From: JAEUIV01 sp033763795
GTDB taxonomy: Bacteria > Planctomycetota > Phycisphaerae > Phycisphaerales > UBA1924
DNA: 64,000 nucleotides
NCBI GenBank assembly: GCA_033763795.1
Contig: JANRJV010000001.1
Location: forward strand, 1 to 64,000
Reading direction: 5' to 3'
Both the position numbers and the translations under genes were made by a program. This document shows, in pieces, positions 17,514 through 25,369 of the stretch (the stretch's first letter is position 1; every line of letters begins with the position of its first letter). The notes under the pieces were generated by a model, which saw only the letters and a program-made list of their open reading frames with translations, had not been told where the DNA came from and made no database searches.

Positions 17514-18407
17514 GTGAACGCGCTGCACGCCATCATCCTTGGGCTCGTCGAGGGCATCACCGAGTATCTCCCCGTCTCCTCGACGGGGCACCTGATCATC
17601 GCATCGTCGCTCATGGGGCTCGACCGCGACCCGGCGACGCGCGAGGCGGTGAACGCCTTCAACATCGTGATCCAGGGGGGCGCGATCCTCGCCGTCGCGG
17701 GGCTCTACTGGCCCCGGCTCGTGCAGATGCTCAGAGGCCTCGCGGGGCGCGACGCGGCGGGCGCCAGGCTGGTCCTGAACCTCGCGCTGGCGTTCGTCCC
17801 GGCGGCGGCGATCGGTGTGCTGCTCGACGACCTCATCGAGGCGCTGCTGTTCCGCCCGATCCCCGTGCTGGCGGCGCTGGCGGCGGGCGGCGTATGGATG
17901 ATCTGGATCGAGCGGCGCCGCCGGAGCGACGAGCTGCTGGGCGAGCGCACTGCCCTCGTCCCCGGTGGCTCGACGATCGACACGATGACTCCCGTCCAGG
18001 CGCTCGGGATCGGCTTCTTCCAGTGCATCGCGATGTGGCCCGGGACGTCGCGGTCGATGATGACGATCGGCGGGGCGATGATGCTGGGCCTCCGCCCGGC
18101 CGAGGCGGCCCAGTTCAGCTTCCTTCTGGGGCTGCCCACGCTGACCGCCGCGTGCCTCTTCAAGCTCGTCAAGAACCTCAAGCATGCGCACGACACCGGC
18201 GCTCCCAACCTGTTCGAGCAACTGGGAGGTTTGAACGTGACGCTGGGGATCCTCGTGGCGACGGTCAGCGCCGCCTTCGCGGTCCGCTGGCTCGTCGGGT
18301 TCCTCAATCGGCACGGGCTCGCCGCGTTCGGGTGGTACCGCCTGGCGCTGTGCATCGTGCTCGGCTCGCTGATGGCGGGCGGCATCGTCCGGCTGAGCCC
18401 GGGCTGA
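17514..18407 (+). CDS. uppP: undecaprenyl-diphosphatase
   Basis: 297 aa integral membrane enzyme (BacA/UppP). It dephosphorylates undecaprenyl diphosphate so that the lipid carrier for cell-wall and polysaccharide synthesis is recycled; its loss sensitises cells to bacitracin. Both family motifs are present: EGITEYLPVSSTGHL near residue 14 and PGTSRSMMTIGGAMMLGL near 178. About eight hydrophobic helices can be seen. The start is GTG at 17514. It follows the ABC permease by 131 bases on the same strand; that gap contains a GC-rich stretch and no obvious gene. Length is typical for the family. Confidence 0.96.
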   Translation: MNALHAIILGLVEGITEYLPVSSTGHLIIASSLMGLDRDPATREAVNAFNIVIQGGAILAVAGLYWPRLVQMLRGLAGRDAAGARLVLNLALAFVPAAAIGVLLDDLIEALLFRPIPVLAALAAGGVWMIWIERRRRSDELLGERTALVPGGSTIDTMTPVQALGIGFFQCIAMWPGTSRSMMTIGGAMMLGLRPAEAAQFSFLLGLPTLTAACLFKLVKNLKHAHDTGAPNLFEQLGGLNVTLGILVATVSAAFAVRWLVGFLNRHGLAAFGWYRLALCIVLGSLMAGGIVRLSPG

Positions 18408-18431
18408 GCACGCGGGCGCGGCGCGCCCACG

Positions 18432-19439
18432 CTAAATGTCCAGAAGGACCTTCAGCGTTTCGGGGCGCGACGCGGTGCGCAGCGCCTCCGTGGCGTCGTC
18501 GAGCTTGAAACGCCGCGAGATCAGGCTGAGGACGTCGACCTCTCCCCGCGCGAGCACGCCCAGCGCCTCGGCGATCGGGCCGCAGCGGCTGCCGATGACC
18601 TCGACTTCCTTCGCCCAGATCAGCGAGAGCTCCGCCGGGGCGGCGGGGGGCGTCAGCGCGCCGGGATGCACGGGGCCCTTGAGCAGGATCTTCCCCCGGG
18701 GCCGGACGAGCTTCAGCGCAAGCTCAAGCCCCTCGGGCACGCCCGTGCAGTCGACGACGACGTCCTGATCCGCCCGCCGACCCGCTTCGCGCTCGTGACG
18801 ATGCTTGATGCCCCACTTGGCGGCCAGCTCCAGCTTGGCCTCGCTGCGGCCCAGCACGCGCACCGAGGCGTTCAGACGGTTCATGAGCTGCGCGCACATC
18901 AGGCCCACCGGCCCGTCGCCCAGCACCGTGATGTAGGGCTTGCCCTCGATGCGGAGCTGCTGCACGGCGTGGAGCGCCGACGCGAGCGCGAGCGCGAAGA
19001 CCGCGCGATCGTCGTCGACCGTGTCGGGCACGACGTGCAGATTCATCGCGGGCAGCGTGAACCGGTCGGCAAAGCACCCGTCGCGGTTCAGCACGCCCAG
19101 CACCGTGCGGGCCGCGCAGTGGTTCGAGAGCCCGCCCCGGCACAGGTCGCACTCGCCGCATACCGCGTTGGGCGATCCCACCACGCGTTTGCCCACGAGC
19201 GCCGCCGCGCGGTCCCGCATGGTGCCCTTCGCGGGCGCGACCTTCTCAACGACCGCGACAAACTCGTTGCCCAGCGTGATGGGCGACGCGGAGAAGGGGC
19301 GCGACATCGCCCCGGCGTCGAAGCGGCTCACCGCCGCACGCACGGTGCGCAGCAGTGCTTCCCCTTCGGGGAGAACCGGCTCCGGAGCGCCGCGATCGAG
19401 CTTGGGAGTTCCCGGACCGTCGGTCCTGAAGGCGCGCAT
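18432..19439 (-). CDS. zinc-type (MDR) alcohol dehydrogenase family protein with altered catalytic zinc site
   Basis: 335 aa. The medium-chain dehydrogenase fold is plain. The structural zinc lobe has four cysteines (C94, C97, C100, C108 in CGECDLCRGGLSNHC). The NAD(P)-binding Rossmann motif is VLGDGPVGLMCAQLM near residue 168. The catalytic zinc site is unusual: where classical members have Cys and GHE, this protein has Ser38 (VSRFDAG) and GNE (Asn58-Glu59). It may bind no catalytic metal or catalyse a different reaction. The ATG at 19439 lies 2 bases after the stop of the upstream HEAT-repeat lipoprotein gene, so they are co-transcribed. Substrate unknown. Confidence 0.85.
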   Translation of the reverse strand: MRAFRTDGPGTPKLDRGAPEPVLPEGEALLRTVRAAVSRFDAGAMSRPFSASPITLGNEFVAVVEKVAPAKGTMRDRAAALVGKRVVGSPNAVCGECDLCRGGLSNHCAARTVLGVLNRDGCFADRFTLPAMNLHVVPDTVDDDRAVFALALASALHAVQQLRIEGKPYITVLGDGPVGLMCAQLMNRLNASVRVLGRSEAKLELAAKWGIKHRHEREAGRRADQDVVVDCTGVPEGLELALKLVRPRGKILLKGPVHPGALTPPAAPAELSLIWAKEVEVIGSRCGPIAEALGVLARGEVDVLSLISRRFKLDDATEALRTASRPETLKVLLDI

Positions 19440-19441
19440 CG

Positions 19442-20335
19442 TCAATTGGTTCGGACGGGCGCGTCCGCCGGCTGCGAGGAATCAGAATTTGGCGTCGCCC
19501 CGGGTCCGAGCGAGACGTCCATTCCGACGGGGGAGGCCGCGATCTCGTTAGGAGGCGAGAAGACCGGGAGGATGACCTCCACCCAGTTCTTGTCACGATA
19601 AAAAACCGGATAGATGTACGGGCGCCGGGCGGCGAAGAGGTCCTGCCGGTCCTTTTTCCACGCGACCCAGGCGCGCACGTTATCGCTCAGGTCCTGACCA
19701 GTCAGCGTGCGCAGCGAGCGCAGGGCGGCGTTGTTCACCGCCAGGTCGCGGTCGCCCAGCGCGGTGATCAGTCCGTCGACCACGCGCACCTCGGGGTACT
19801 GGCCCAGCGCATCGGCCGCGGCCGCCCGCACCAGGGGGTCTTCTTCATTGTCCGGCGTGAGCCGGCGGATAAGCGCGGGCACGGCTGCAGGATTGTGCAG
19901 CCTCTGGAGCGCTCGCGCGGACTCCCAGCGGAGCAGCCGGTCGGGGTCTTCGATCTGATCCAGGATCAGCGGCACGTGCTCGGGCGACCCGTGCAGGGCA
20001 AGCCCCCGGATCGCCGCCGCCCGGACCGCCGGATCTTCGTCCTTGGCGGCCTTGGTGTACATCTCAACGTACACACCCTCGCCGCCGAAGGGCGCGTTGG
20101 CCAGCAGGAGGGTGCCGCGGTACCGCTTGTCCGCGTCGTACTCATCCGCGGCCCACGCCGCCGCCTGCGCGGGCGTCGGCGGCTGAAAGATGCCGAAGAT
20201 CGACGTCGGGGCCTGGTTGGAGTTGCCCCGGCCCGCGCGGACGCCGCGGCAGCCCAGGCCCGCCCCCAGCCCTACGAGCGCGAGGCACACGAGAATCGTT
20301 CCGCGCGATGAGACGTGCAACACGCACTCGATCAT
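19442..20335 (-). CDS. HEAT-repeat putative lipoprotein
   Basis: 297 aa. The N-terminus ends in LGAGLGC, a weak lipobox with Cys29, so it may be lipid-anchored; a cleaved signal peptide is also possible. Residues about 90-225 carry HEAT or PBS-lyase repeats (DPAVRAAAIRGLALHG, LLRWESARALQRL, PLVRAAAADALGQY, DLAVNNAALRSLRTLTG). They form a helical solenoid for protein contacts. The C-terminal 60 residues are Pro/Ser-rich. It is the first gene of a two-gene unit with the dehydrogenase. It diverges from the lipoprotein at 20416, with 80 bases between starts for both promoters. Role not known. Confidence 0.8.
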   Translation of the reverse strand: MIECVLHVSSRGTILVCLALVGLGAGLGCRGVRAGRGNSNQAPTSIFGIFQPPTPAQAAAWAADEYDADKRYRGTLLLANAPFGGEGVYVEMYTKAAKDEDPAVRAAAIRGLALHGSPEHVPLILDQIEDPDRLLRWESARALQRLHNPAAVPALIRRLTPDNEEDPLVRAAAADALGQYPEVRVVDGLITALGDRDLAVNNAALRSLRTLTGQDLSDNVRAWVAWKKDRQDLFAARRPYIYPVFYRDKNWVEVILPVFSPPNEIAASPVGMDVSLGPGATPNSDSSQPADAPVRTN

Positions 20336-20415
20336 ACGGCAAAGGAAGCCGCGCCGCCCCGTGCCGCGGCCCCGCGGAGATCGCGCGGCGCCCGCGGCGG
20401 CCTACGCTCTGACAT

Positions 20416-21357
20416 ATGGCTGCAACAGGGCTCTTCATGCGTCGGGTCGTGCCGGGACTTGCTGCTCTGTGCTGCGTGCTGGCGGGCTGCGCGTCCAAGC
20501 GCCCCGCCGGGGCCGGGGCCACGCTCGACCTTTGGGAGCAGCGTGACCCCGGGCGGGCAGCTTCGCTCGCGTCGCTCGTGCCGTGGGCTCGGCAGTCGGG
20601 GGGCAAGCCCGCTTCGCTTGAGCGAGCACTCGGGAGCGAGCGTTTCGAGGCGCGCTTTCTCGTGCTGGAGGGCGCGCACGCCGGAAAAGTCATGGTTCAG
20701 ACGCGCGAGCCGGGCCCCGAGCCGGGATCGTGGCGGCTGACGCGCTCGATCGTCGACGCCGACGAGCCGCAGGAGCAGCGGCTCCAGCAGCTCGACGCCG
20801 CGACCGGCGATCTTGTCCTCGCGCAGCAGCTCAACTTTGAACGGGGCGTCATCGTTGAGCTCGCCCCGTTCCCGGTGACCGTGCCCGCGACGCTGACGCC
20901 CGGTGCCGCGCTGGAACGGGAAATGAGCATCCGCCTGCCGCTGATCGACAACCCCCGCAGGCTCCGCGAGAAGGGCACCGCGACCAGTCAGATGAGCTAC
21001 ACCGCCGACCAGCGTGTCAGCACGCCCGCGGGCTCCTTCGACGCGAGACTCCTCCGCGAGGTCTTCACATCACGGCTCAACATGGCGACGGCGGTCCGCA
21101 CCATCGAGCGCTGGCTGGCGCCCGATGCCGCGATCGTTGCCGAGCGATGGAACGAGGAAGTGACCGTCTTCGGCGTGGTCGTGGAACGCTCGCGACAGAC
21201 GATCGTGGCGCTCGACCCCGATCCCGATTCGCCCGTTCCCCCGCTGCCCGAGAGCGACGGCCAAGCCCTGTCGAGTTCGGACGCGGCGCCGGCTGAGGAA
21301 TCCGCCCAACTGCCCCGCGACGGAGCAAACGCCCAACTGGACCCGGGTTCCGAATAA
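20416..21357 (+). CDS. lipoprotein of unknown function
   Basis: 313 aa. A type II signal peptide ends in VLAGCASK, with the lipid cysteine near residue 25. The mature part has mixed alpha/beta composition and several beta-rich stretches (GVIVELAPFPVTVPATLTPG; STPAGSFDARLLREVF). The tail is acidic and Ser/Pro-rich. I recognise no domain family. The ATG at 20437 is an equally possible start and leaves the signal peptide intact. It is divergent from the HEAT-repeat gene. Likely sits in the envelope facing the periplasm. Confidence 0.8.
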   Translation: MAATGLFMRRVVPGLAALCCVLAGCASKRPAGAGATLDLWEQRDPGRAASLASLVPWARQSGGKPASLERALGSERFEARFLVLEGAHAGKVMVQTREPGPEPGSWRLTRSIVDADEPQEQRLQQLDAATGDLVLAQQLNFERGVIVELAPFPVTVPATLTPGAALEREMSIRLPLIDNPRRLREKGTATSQMSYTADQRVSTPAGSFDARLLREVFTSRLNMATAVRTIERWLAPDAAIVAERWNEEVTVFGVVVERSRQTIVALDPDPDSPVPPLPESDGQALSSSDAAPAEESAQLPRDGANAQLDPGSE

Positions 21358-21505
21358 CGCAACACACGCGAACTCCCGGCAAAAACGGGGGGTCCTCCGG
21401 GATCGTCCTGAATCCACCCCCCGGTCCGCGCCGAAGTTCTAGGACGCACCGACTGCCCCGCGTGGAGGCGGCGGGCGCTTCCGCACGCACTCAGGAGATC
21501 CGCTC

Positions 21506-22072
21506 ATGAAAGGTACGTCCATCCTGTCGGTCGCCGCTCTGGTCGCCGTCGCCGGCATCGCGATCGCCGGCAGCGAGCCCGCCAAGGCCCCCACCAAGGC
21601 CCCCGACGCGACCAAGACCGCCGCCGACACCGGCGCCCCCACCAAGGACATCGTCGCCACCGCCGTCGCTGCCGGGAACTTCAAGACGCTCGCGACCGCC
21701 CTGCAGGCCACCGGCCTGGTCGAGGCGCTCCAGGCTCCGGGCCCCTTCACCGTCTTCGCCCCCACCGACGAGGCCTTCGCCAAGCTCCCCGCCGGCACCC
21801 TCGAAGAGCTGCTGAAGCCCGAGAACAAGGACAAGCTCGCGTCGATCCTGAAGTTCCACGTGCTGCCCGGCGCCGTGCTCTCGCGCGACGTCGCCCGCAT
21901 GAAGGAGAGCTCCGCGACCCTCCAGGGCAGCTCGTTCCGCATCGAGGTCAAGGACGGCAAGGTCATGATCGGCACCGATCCCAAGCTCATGGCCAACGTC
22001 ACCACCGTCGACATCAAGGCCACCAACGGCGTGATCCACGTCATCGATCGCGTCATCCTTCCCCGCCAGTGA
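21506..22072 (+). CDS. secreted fasciclin-domain protein
   Basis: 188 aa. The signal peptide is MKGTSILSVAALVAVAGIAIAG, followed by a Lys/Pro/Ala/Thr-rich linker. One fasciclin (FAS1) domain fills residues about 48-188, with the classical motifs FTVFAPTDEAFAKLP near residue 78, ILKFHVLPG near 112 and TNGVIHVIDRVILP at the end. FAS1 domains are adhesion modules found on cell surfaces and in matrices. AGGAG lies about 9 bases before the ATG. The ECF sigma gene starts 82 bases downstream on the same strand, and FAS1 genes are often found beside ECF/anti-sigma pairs in other phyla, so envelope-stress control is plausible. The 148-base upstream space holds no gene. Confidence 0.95.
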   Translation: MKGTSILSVAALVAVAGIAIAGSEPAKAPTKAPDATKTAADTGAPTKDIVATAVAAGNFKTLATALQATGLVEALQAPGPFTVFAPTDEAFAKLPAGTLEELLKPENKDKLASILKFHVLPGAVLSRDVARMKESSATLQGSSFRIEVKDGKVMIGTDPKLMANVTTVDIKATNGVIHVIDRVILPRQ

Positions 22073-22154
22073 TGGGGAGCGCCCGGGAATACCGGGTTGA
22101 TCAGCCGGCGCGCTTCACTAGAATCCGCGGCGCTTCACAGAGCGCATACCACCA

Positions 22155-22721
22155 GTGGCGGATTCCCTTCTCCAGCGCGTCGCCTCGAACGATCCAACCG
22201 CCGTCACGGCGGTGCTGAATCAGTACGGCGGGCTGGTGTGGTCACTGGCCCGCCGATTTTCTATCTCGAACGAGGACGCCGAGGACGCCGTGCAGGAGGT
22301 CTTCCTGGACGTCTGGCGCTCCGCCGAGCGCTACGACCCGGCCGTCGCCTCCGAAGCCACCTTCATCGCCATGATCGCCCGCCGGCGGCTCATCGACCGC
22401 GCCCGCAAGAACGCCCGCCGCCTGGACGCCCAATCCCTGCCCGAGATGGGGATCCCCGCGTCCTTCGACGGAAAGGCGGGAAATCGCGTCGAGCTCGCTG
22501 ATGACGCAAACCGGGCGGCCCAGTTGTTCCGGAGTCTCAGCGGCGAGCAGCAGCGCGTGCTGGGGCTCTCGATCTTCCACGGCCTTTCCCACGAAAAGAT
22601 CGCCGAAGCCACCGGCCTGCCTCTGGGCACCGTCAAGACGCACTGTCGCAGAGGCCTCATCCGCATCCGCGAGCTTGTCGAACAGAACAAGGGCCCCGTC
22701 CCACAGGAGAAAGTTTCGTGA
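22155..22721 (+). CDS. ECF-type RNA polymerase sigma factor
   Basis: 188 aa, the two-domain extracytoplasmic-function type. Region 2 spans about 22-90 (SISNEDAEDAVQEVFLDVWR, then ATFIAMIARRRLIDRARK). Region 4 spans about 120-180 (LSGEQQRVLGLSIFHGLSHE, then EATGLPLGTVKTHCRRGL), a helix-turn-helix that reads the -35 element. The architecture resembles SigK-like ECFs that pair with RskA-type anti-sigma factors. The start is GTG at 22155. Its stop overlaps the GTG of the anti-sigma gene by 4 bases (GTGA), so translation is coupled. It probably drives its own operon and perhaps the fasciclin gene. Confidence 0.95.
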   Translation: MADSLLQRVASNDPTAVTAVLNQYGGLVWSLARRFSISNEDAEDAVQEVFLDVWRSAERYDPAVASEATFIAMIARRRLIDRARKNARRLDAQSLPEMGIPASFDGKAGNRVELADDANRAAQLFRSLSGEQQRVLGLSIFHGLSHEKIAEATGLPLGTVKTHCRRGLIRIRELVEQNKGPVPQEKVS

Positions 22722-23608
22722 CGTCCTTCGGTCCCCAGACAGACCGTCTCTTTGAGCTGCTCGCTGAGCGAGCGGTTCAGGGGCTGTCCGCCCGGGACCA
22801 GGCCGAGCTCGAACGTCTCCTGGACTCGCATAACCGGCCCGAAGTCGACGACTTTGACCTCGCCGCCGCGGCGCTCGACGTCGCCCTGGCGGGCGGCTCG
22901 CCCGAGCCCATGCCCGAGTCGGTCCGTCGAGCGCTGCAGGTGCAGGGGACGGCGTTCGTCGCCGGCCGAGCCGCGGCCGCGGAGCAGGCCGCCGGCGCTC
23001 CGGAAGCAGTCGTCCGGAGCGTGCGCCCCGCCGCCGCCCCGTTCGTGCCCGGCACCGCCGCGCCCTCTCAGTCGCGCACTTCGCCGCGCAGCTCGGCCCT
23101 CTCGGGCCTGGGATGGCTCGCGGCGGCGGCGTGCCTGGCGCTCGCCGGGGCCGCGTGGTTCGGCCCGGCCGCCCTGAAGTCGCCCGCGACCCCCGCCGTC
23201 GCGCAGGCCGACCCCGCCGAACGCCGCGCCGCCATGCTCGCTTCCTCCACGGACTACACGCAGTGGGACTGGGTCGCGCTCGGCGAGCTCGAGAACCGGC
23301 CCATCACGGGCGACGCCGTCTGGAGCAGCTCGCGCCGAGAGGGCTACATGACCTTCGCCGGCCTCCCCACCAACGATCCCGCCCGCGAGCAGTACCAGCT
23401 CTGGATCTTTGATCCCTCGCAGAGCGACAAGACCCCGATCGACGGCGGCGTGTTCGACATGCCCGCCAGCGGCGCGACGGTCACCGTCCCCATCGATCCC
23501 AAGCTGGTCCCCCGGGGCCCCGTGATGTTCGCCATCACGATCGAGAAGCCGGGCGGCGTGGTCGTCTCAGACCGCAGCAGGCTCGTCCTCATCGCCAAGC
23601 CGGGCTAA
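22718..23608 (+). CDS. RskA-type anti-sigma factor
   Basis: 296 aa. The N-terminal ~70 residues form the cytoplasmic anti-sigma domain (LLAERAVQGLSARDQAELERLL), without the HxxxCxxC zinc motif. A long Ala/Pro linker follows. One membrane helix lies near residues 125-150 (LGWLAAAACLALAGAAWFG). The extracytoplasmic RskA C-terminal domain has GYMTFAGLPTNDPAREQYQLW and PIDPKLVPRGPVMFAITIEK. In such systems the membrane protein holds the sigma factor until proteolysis frees it. The gene overlaps the sigma gene by 4 bases. The extracytoplasmic half is well conserved, so the signal is probably outside the cytoplasmic membrane. Confidence 0.93.
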   Translation: MTSFGPQTDRLFELLAERAVQGLSARDQAELERLLDSHNRPEVDDFDLAAAALDVALAGGSPEPMPESVRRALQVQGTAFVAGRAAAAEQAAGAPEAVVRSVRPAAAPFVPGTAAPSQSRTSPRSSALSGLGWLAAAACLALAGAAWFGPAALKSPATPAVAQADPAERRAAMLASSTDYTQWDWVALGELENRPITGDAVWSSSRREGYMTFAGLPTNDPAREQYQLWIFDPSQSDKTPIDGGVFDMPASGATVTVPIDPKLVPRGPVMFAITIEKPGGVVVSDRSRLVLIAKPG

Positions 23609-23644
23609 GACCGCACGCTCGCCCTCCCCACTTACACTCAGGCC

Positions 23645-24685
23645 ATGACGTTCGACCCTGACGCAGCGGCAAAGCTCGGCTCGGGCATCTTCGGCTTGCC
23701 CCACACGCGCGCCGAAAGCCGGATCGTGCTGTTCCCCGTTCCGTTCGACGCGACCACGTCCTACGGCGGCGGCGCGTCGGGCGGTCCGGCGGCGATTCTC
23801 CGCGCCTCCGCCCAGGTCGATCTGCTGGACCACCAGTTCGGCGCGGTGTATCAGCAGGGAATCTTCATGGAGGAGGCCCCGCCTTGGCTGTCGGCCCTCA
23901 GCCGCACCGCCCGCGAACTCGCCGCGCCGGTCATCGCGCGGGGCGGAGCCGAAGCGGGCGACCAGGCCGACGCGGCGATCGTCGCCGAGGTGAACGCCGC
24001 CAGCGAGCGCATGAATGCGCACGTCTACGAGCGAACCGCCGCGATCCTCGCGGAGGGCAAGGTGCCCGGCCTGGTCGGCGGCGATCACTCCACGCCGCTG
24101 GGATGCATCCGCGCCGCCGCGGAACACGTGGCTCGCCACGCGCCGGAAGGGCTGGGCGTCCTGCACGTCGACGCGCACATGGACCTGCGGGAGGCCTTCG
24201 AGGGCTTCGCCTGCTCGCACGCCTCGATCATGTGGAACGTGCTCGCCCGCGTGCCCGGCGTCACCCGGCTGGTGCAGGTGGGCATCCGCGACTACGGCGC
24301 GAACGAGCGGGCCGTCGCGGAAAAGAGCGGCGGACGCGTCCGCACACACTACGACTTCGACTGGTTCACCAGGCTGTCGCGCGGTGAGCGGCTGGAGGAC
24401 CTGTGCCGCGAGGCCGTCGAGCCCCTGCCACGCAACGTCTACGTCTCGTTCGACATCGACGCGCTCGACCCGTGCCTGTGCCCCCGCACAGGAACTCCCG
24501 TGCCGGGCGGACTGAGCTTCAACGCCGCGGCCACGCTGCTGGGAGTCCTCCGCGAGTCGGGCCGCACCGTTGTTGCGTTCGACCTGAACGAAGTCGGCGC
24601 CGACCCCCAGGGCGAGGACGAGTGGGACGCGAACGTCGGCGCTCGGATGCTCTACAAGCTCTGCGGGTGCGCCGCCCCGCGTTGA
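23645..24685 (+). CDS. arginase/agmatinase/formiminoglutamase-family hydrolase
   Basis: 346 aa. The binuclear manganese site is complete: GGDHS (His148), HVDAHMD (Asp176, His178, Asp180) and SFDIDALDP (Asp270, Asp272). These define ureohydrolases, which hydrolyse the guanidino group of arginine, agmatine or related substrates. The substrate-specifying loops do not tell me which; the protein is longer than typical agmatinase (~305 aa) with an insert near residues 80-125. The ATG at 23645 begins 34 bases after the anti-sigma stop on the same strand, so read-through is possible, but a functional link is not evident. Confidence 0.92.
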   Translation: MTFDPDAAAKLGSGIFGLPHTRAESRIVLFPVPFDATTSYGGGASGGPAAILRASAQVDLLDHQFGAVYQQGIFMEEAPPWLSALSRTARELAAPVIARGGAEAGDQADAAIVAEVNAASERMNAHVYERTAAILAEGKVPGLVGGDHSTPLGCIRAAAEHVARHAPEGLGVLHVDAHMDLREAFEGFACSHASIMWNVLARVPGVTRLVQVGIRDYGANERAVAEKSGGRVRTHYDFDWFTRLSRGERLEDLCREAVEPLPRNVYVSFDIDALDPCLCPRTGTPVPGGLSFNAAATLLGVLRESGRTVVAFDLNEVGADPQGEDEWDANVGARMLYKLCGCAAPR

Positions 24686-24703
24686 AACGAGCGCTCCGCG
24701 GCG

Positions 24704-25369
24704 TCAGTACTGGCTGGGCGCCAGCGGGACTTCGACGACCGTCTCGGGCCCGACGGCGAAAACGCGGTCTCCGCGCGCTGGGCGCACGACCTTTGCCCCC
24801 GTGAAGGCGCCGAACGAGGGCAGCACGCCGACCCCGGCTCCGAACCAGAAGCACGCGCAGCGCATCGACGTCCCCGCCGGGCCGCGCAGCGACACCGCCG
24901 GATGAATATGCCCGCACAGCACATACCCGCGCTCGTCGTCCGCCGGCTCATGCCGCAGCACGAAGGGCCCCACAGGGAACGGACCGTCCACAATCTCGAA
25001 CCCCCAGTGAGGCGGCGGGTCCCCCGCGCGATGGTCGTGATTGCCGCGGATGAGAAGCACGGACAGCTCTCGCCGCGCGCCGCGCCACCGAGCAACGGCG
25101 TCGAGCGTCTCCGGCGCGCGCCCAGCGCGCGCGTGCAGCAGATCGCCCAGGATGATCAGCCGACGAGCCGCCGTCGCCAGGAGCATCCGGTCCAGCCGCT
25201 CGAGATCGGCCCGCGTCGTCGCCTCCGGGACCGGGATGCCCATCGTGCGGAACGTCGCCGGCTTGCCCAGGTGCAGGTCGGCGACCAAGAGCGCCCGCTC
25301 CCGCGCCCAGAAGGCGCCGCGCCCCGCCAAAAGCTCCAGCCGCTCGCCCCCCACTTCCACGAGGCTCAT
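24704..25369 (-). CDS. pdeM: ligase-associated DNA damage response metallophosphoesterase
   Basis: 221 aa calcineurin-like phosphoesterase. Metal-binding motifs: ADLHLGK near residue 31, LGDLLHAR near 75, IRGNHDHR near 108 and CGHIHPAVSL near 150. The HLGK form and the small size match PdeM, a nuclease encoded in bacterial clusters with an Lhr helicase, an ATP-dependent ligase (LigB/LigC type) and an exonuclease. Its ATG overlaps the stop of the helicase gene by 4 bases (ATGA), so the two are translated together. The ligase and exonuclease of the set are not in this window. It acts in DNA repair, presumably end processing. Confidence 0.93.
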   Translation of the reverse strand: MSLVEVGGERLELLAGRGAFWARERALLVADLHLGKPATFRTMGIPVPEATTRADLERLDRMLLATAARRLIILGDLLHARAGRAPETLDAVARWRGARRELSVLLIRGNHDHRAGDPPPHWGFEIVDGPFPVGPFVLRHEPADDERGYVLCGHIHPAVSLRGPAGTSMRCACFWFGAGVGVLPSFGAFTGAKVVRPARGDRVFAVGPETVVEVPLAPSQY

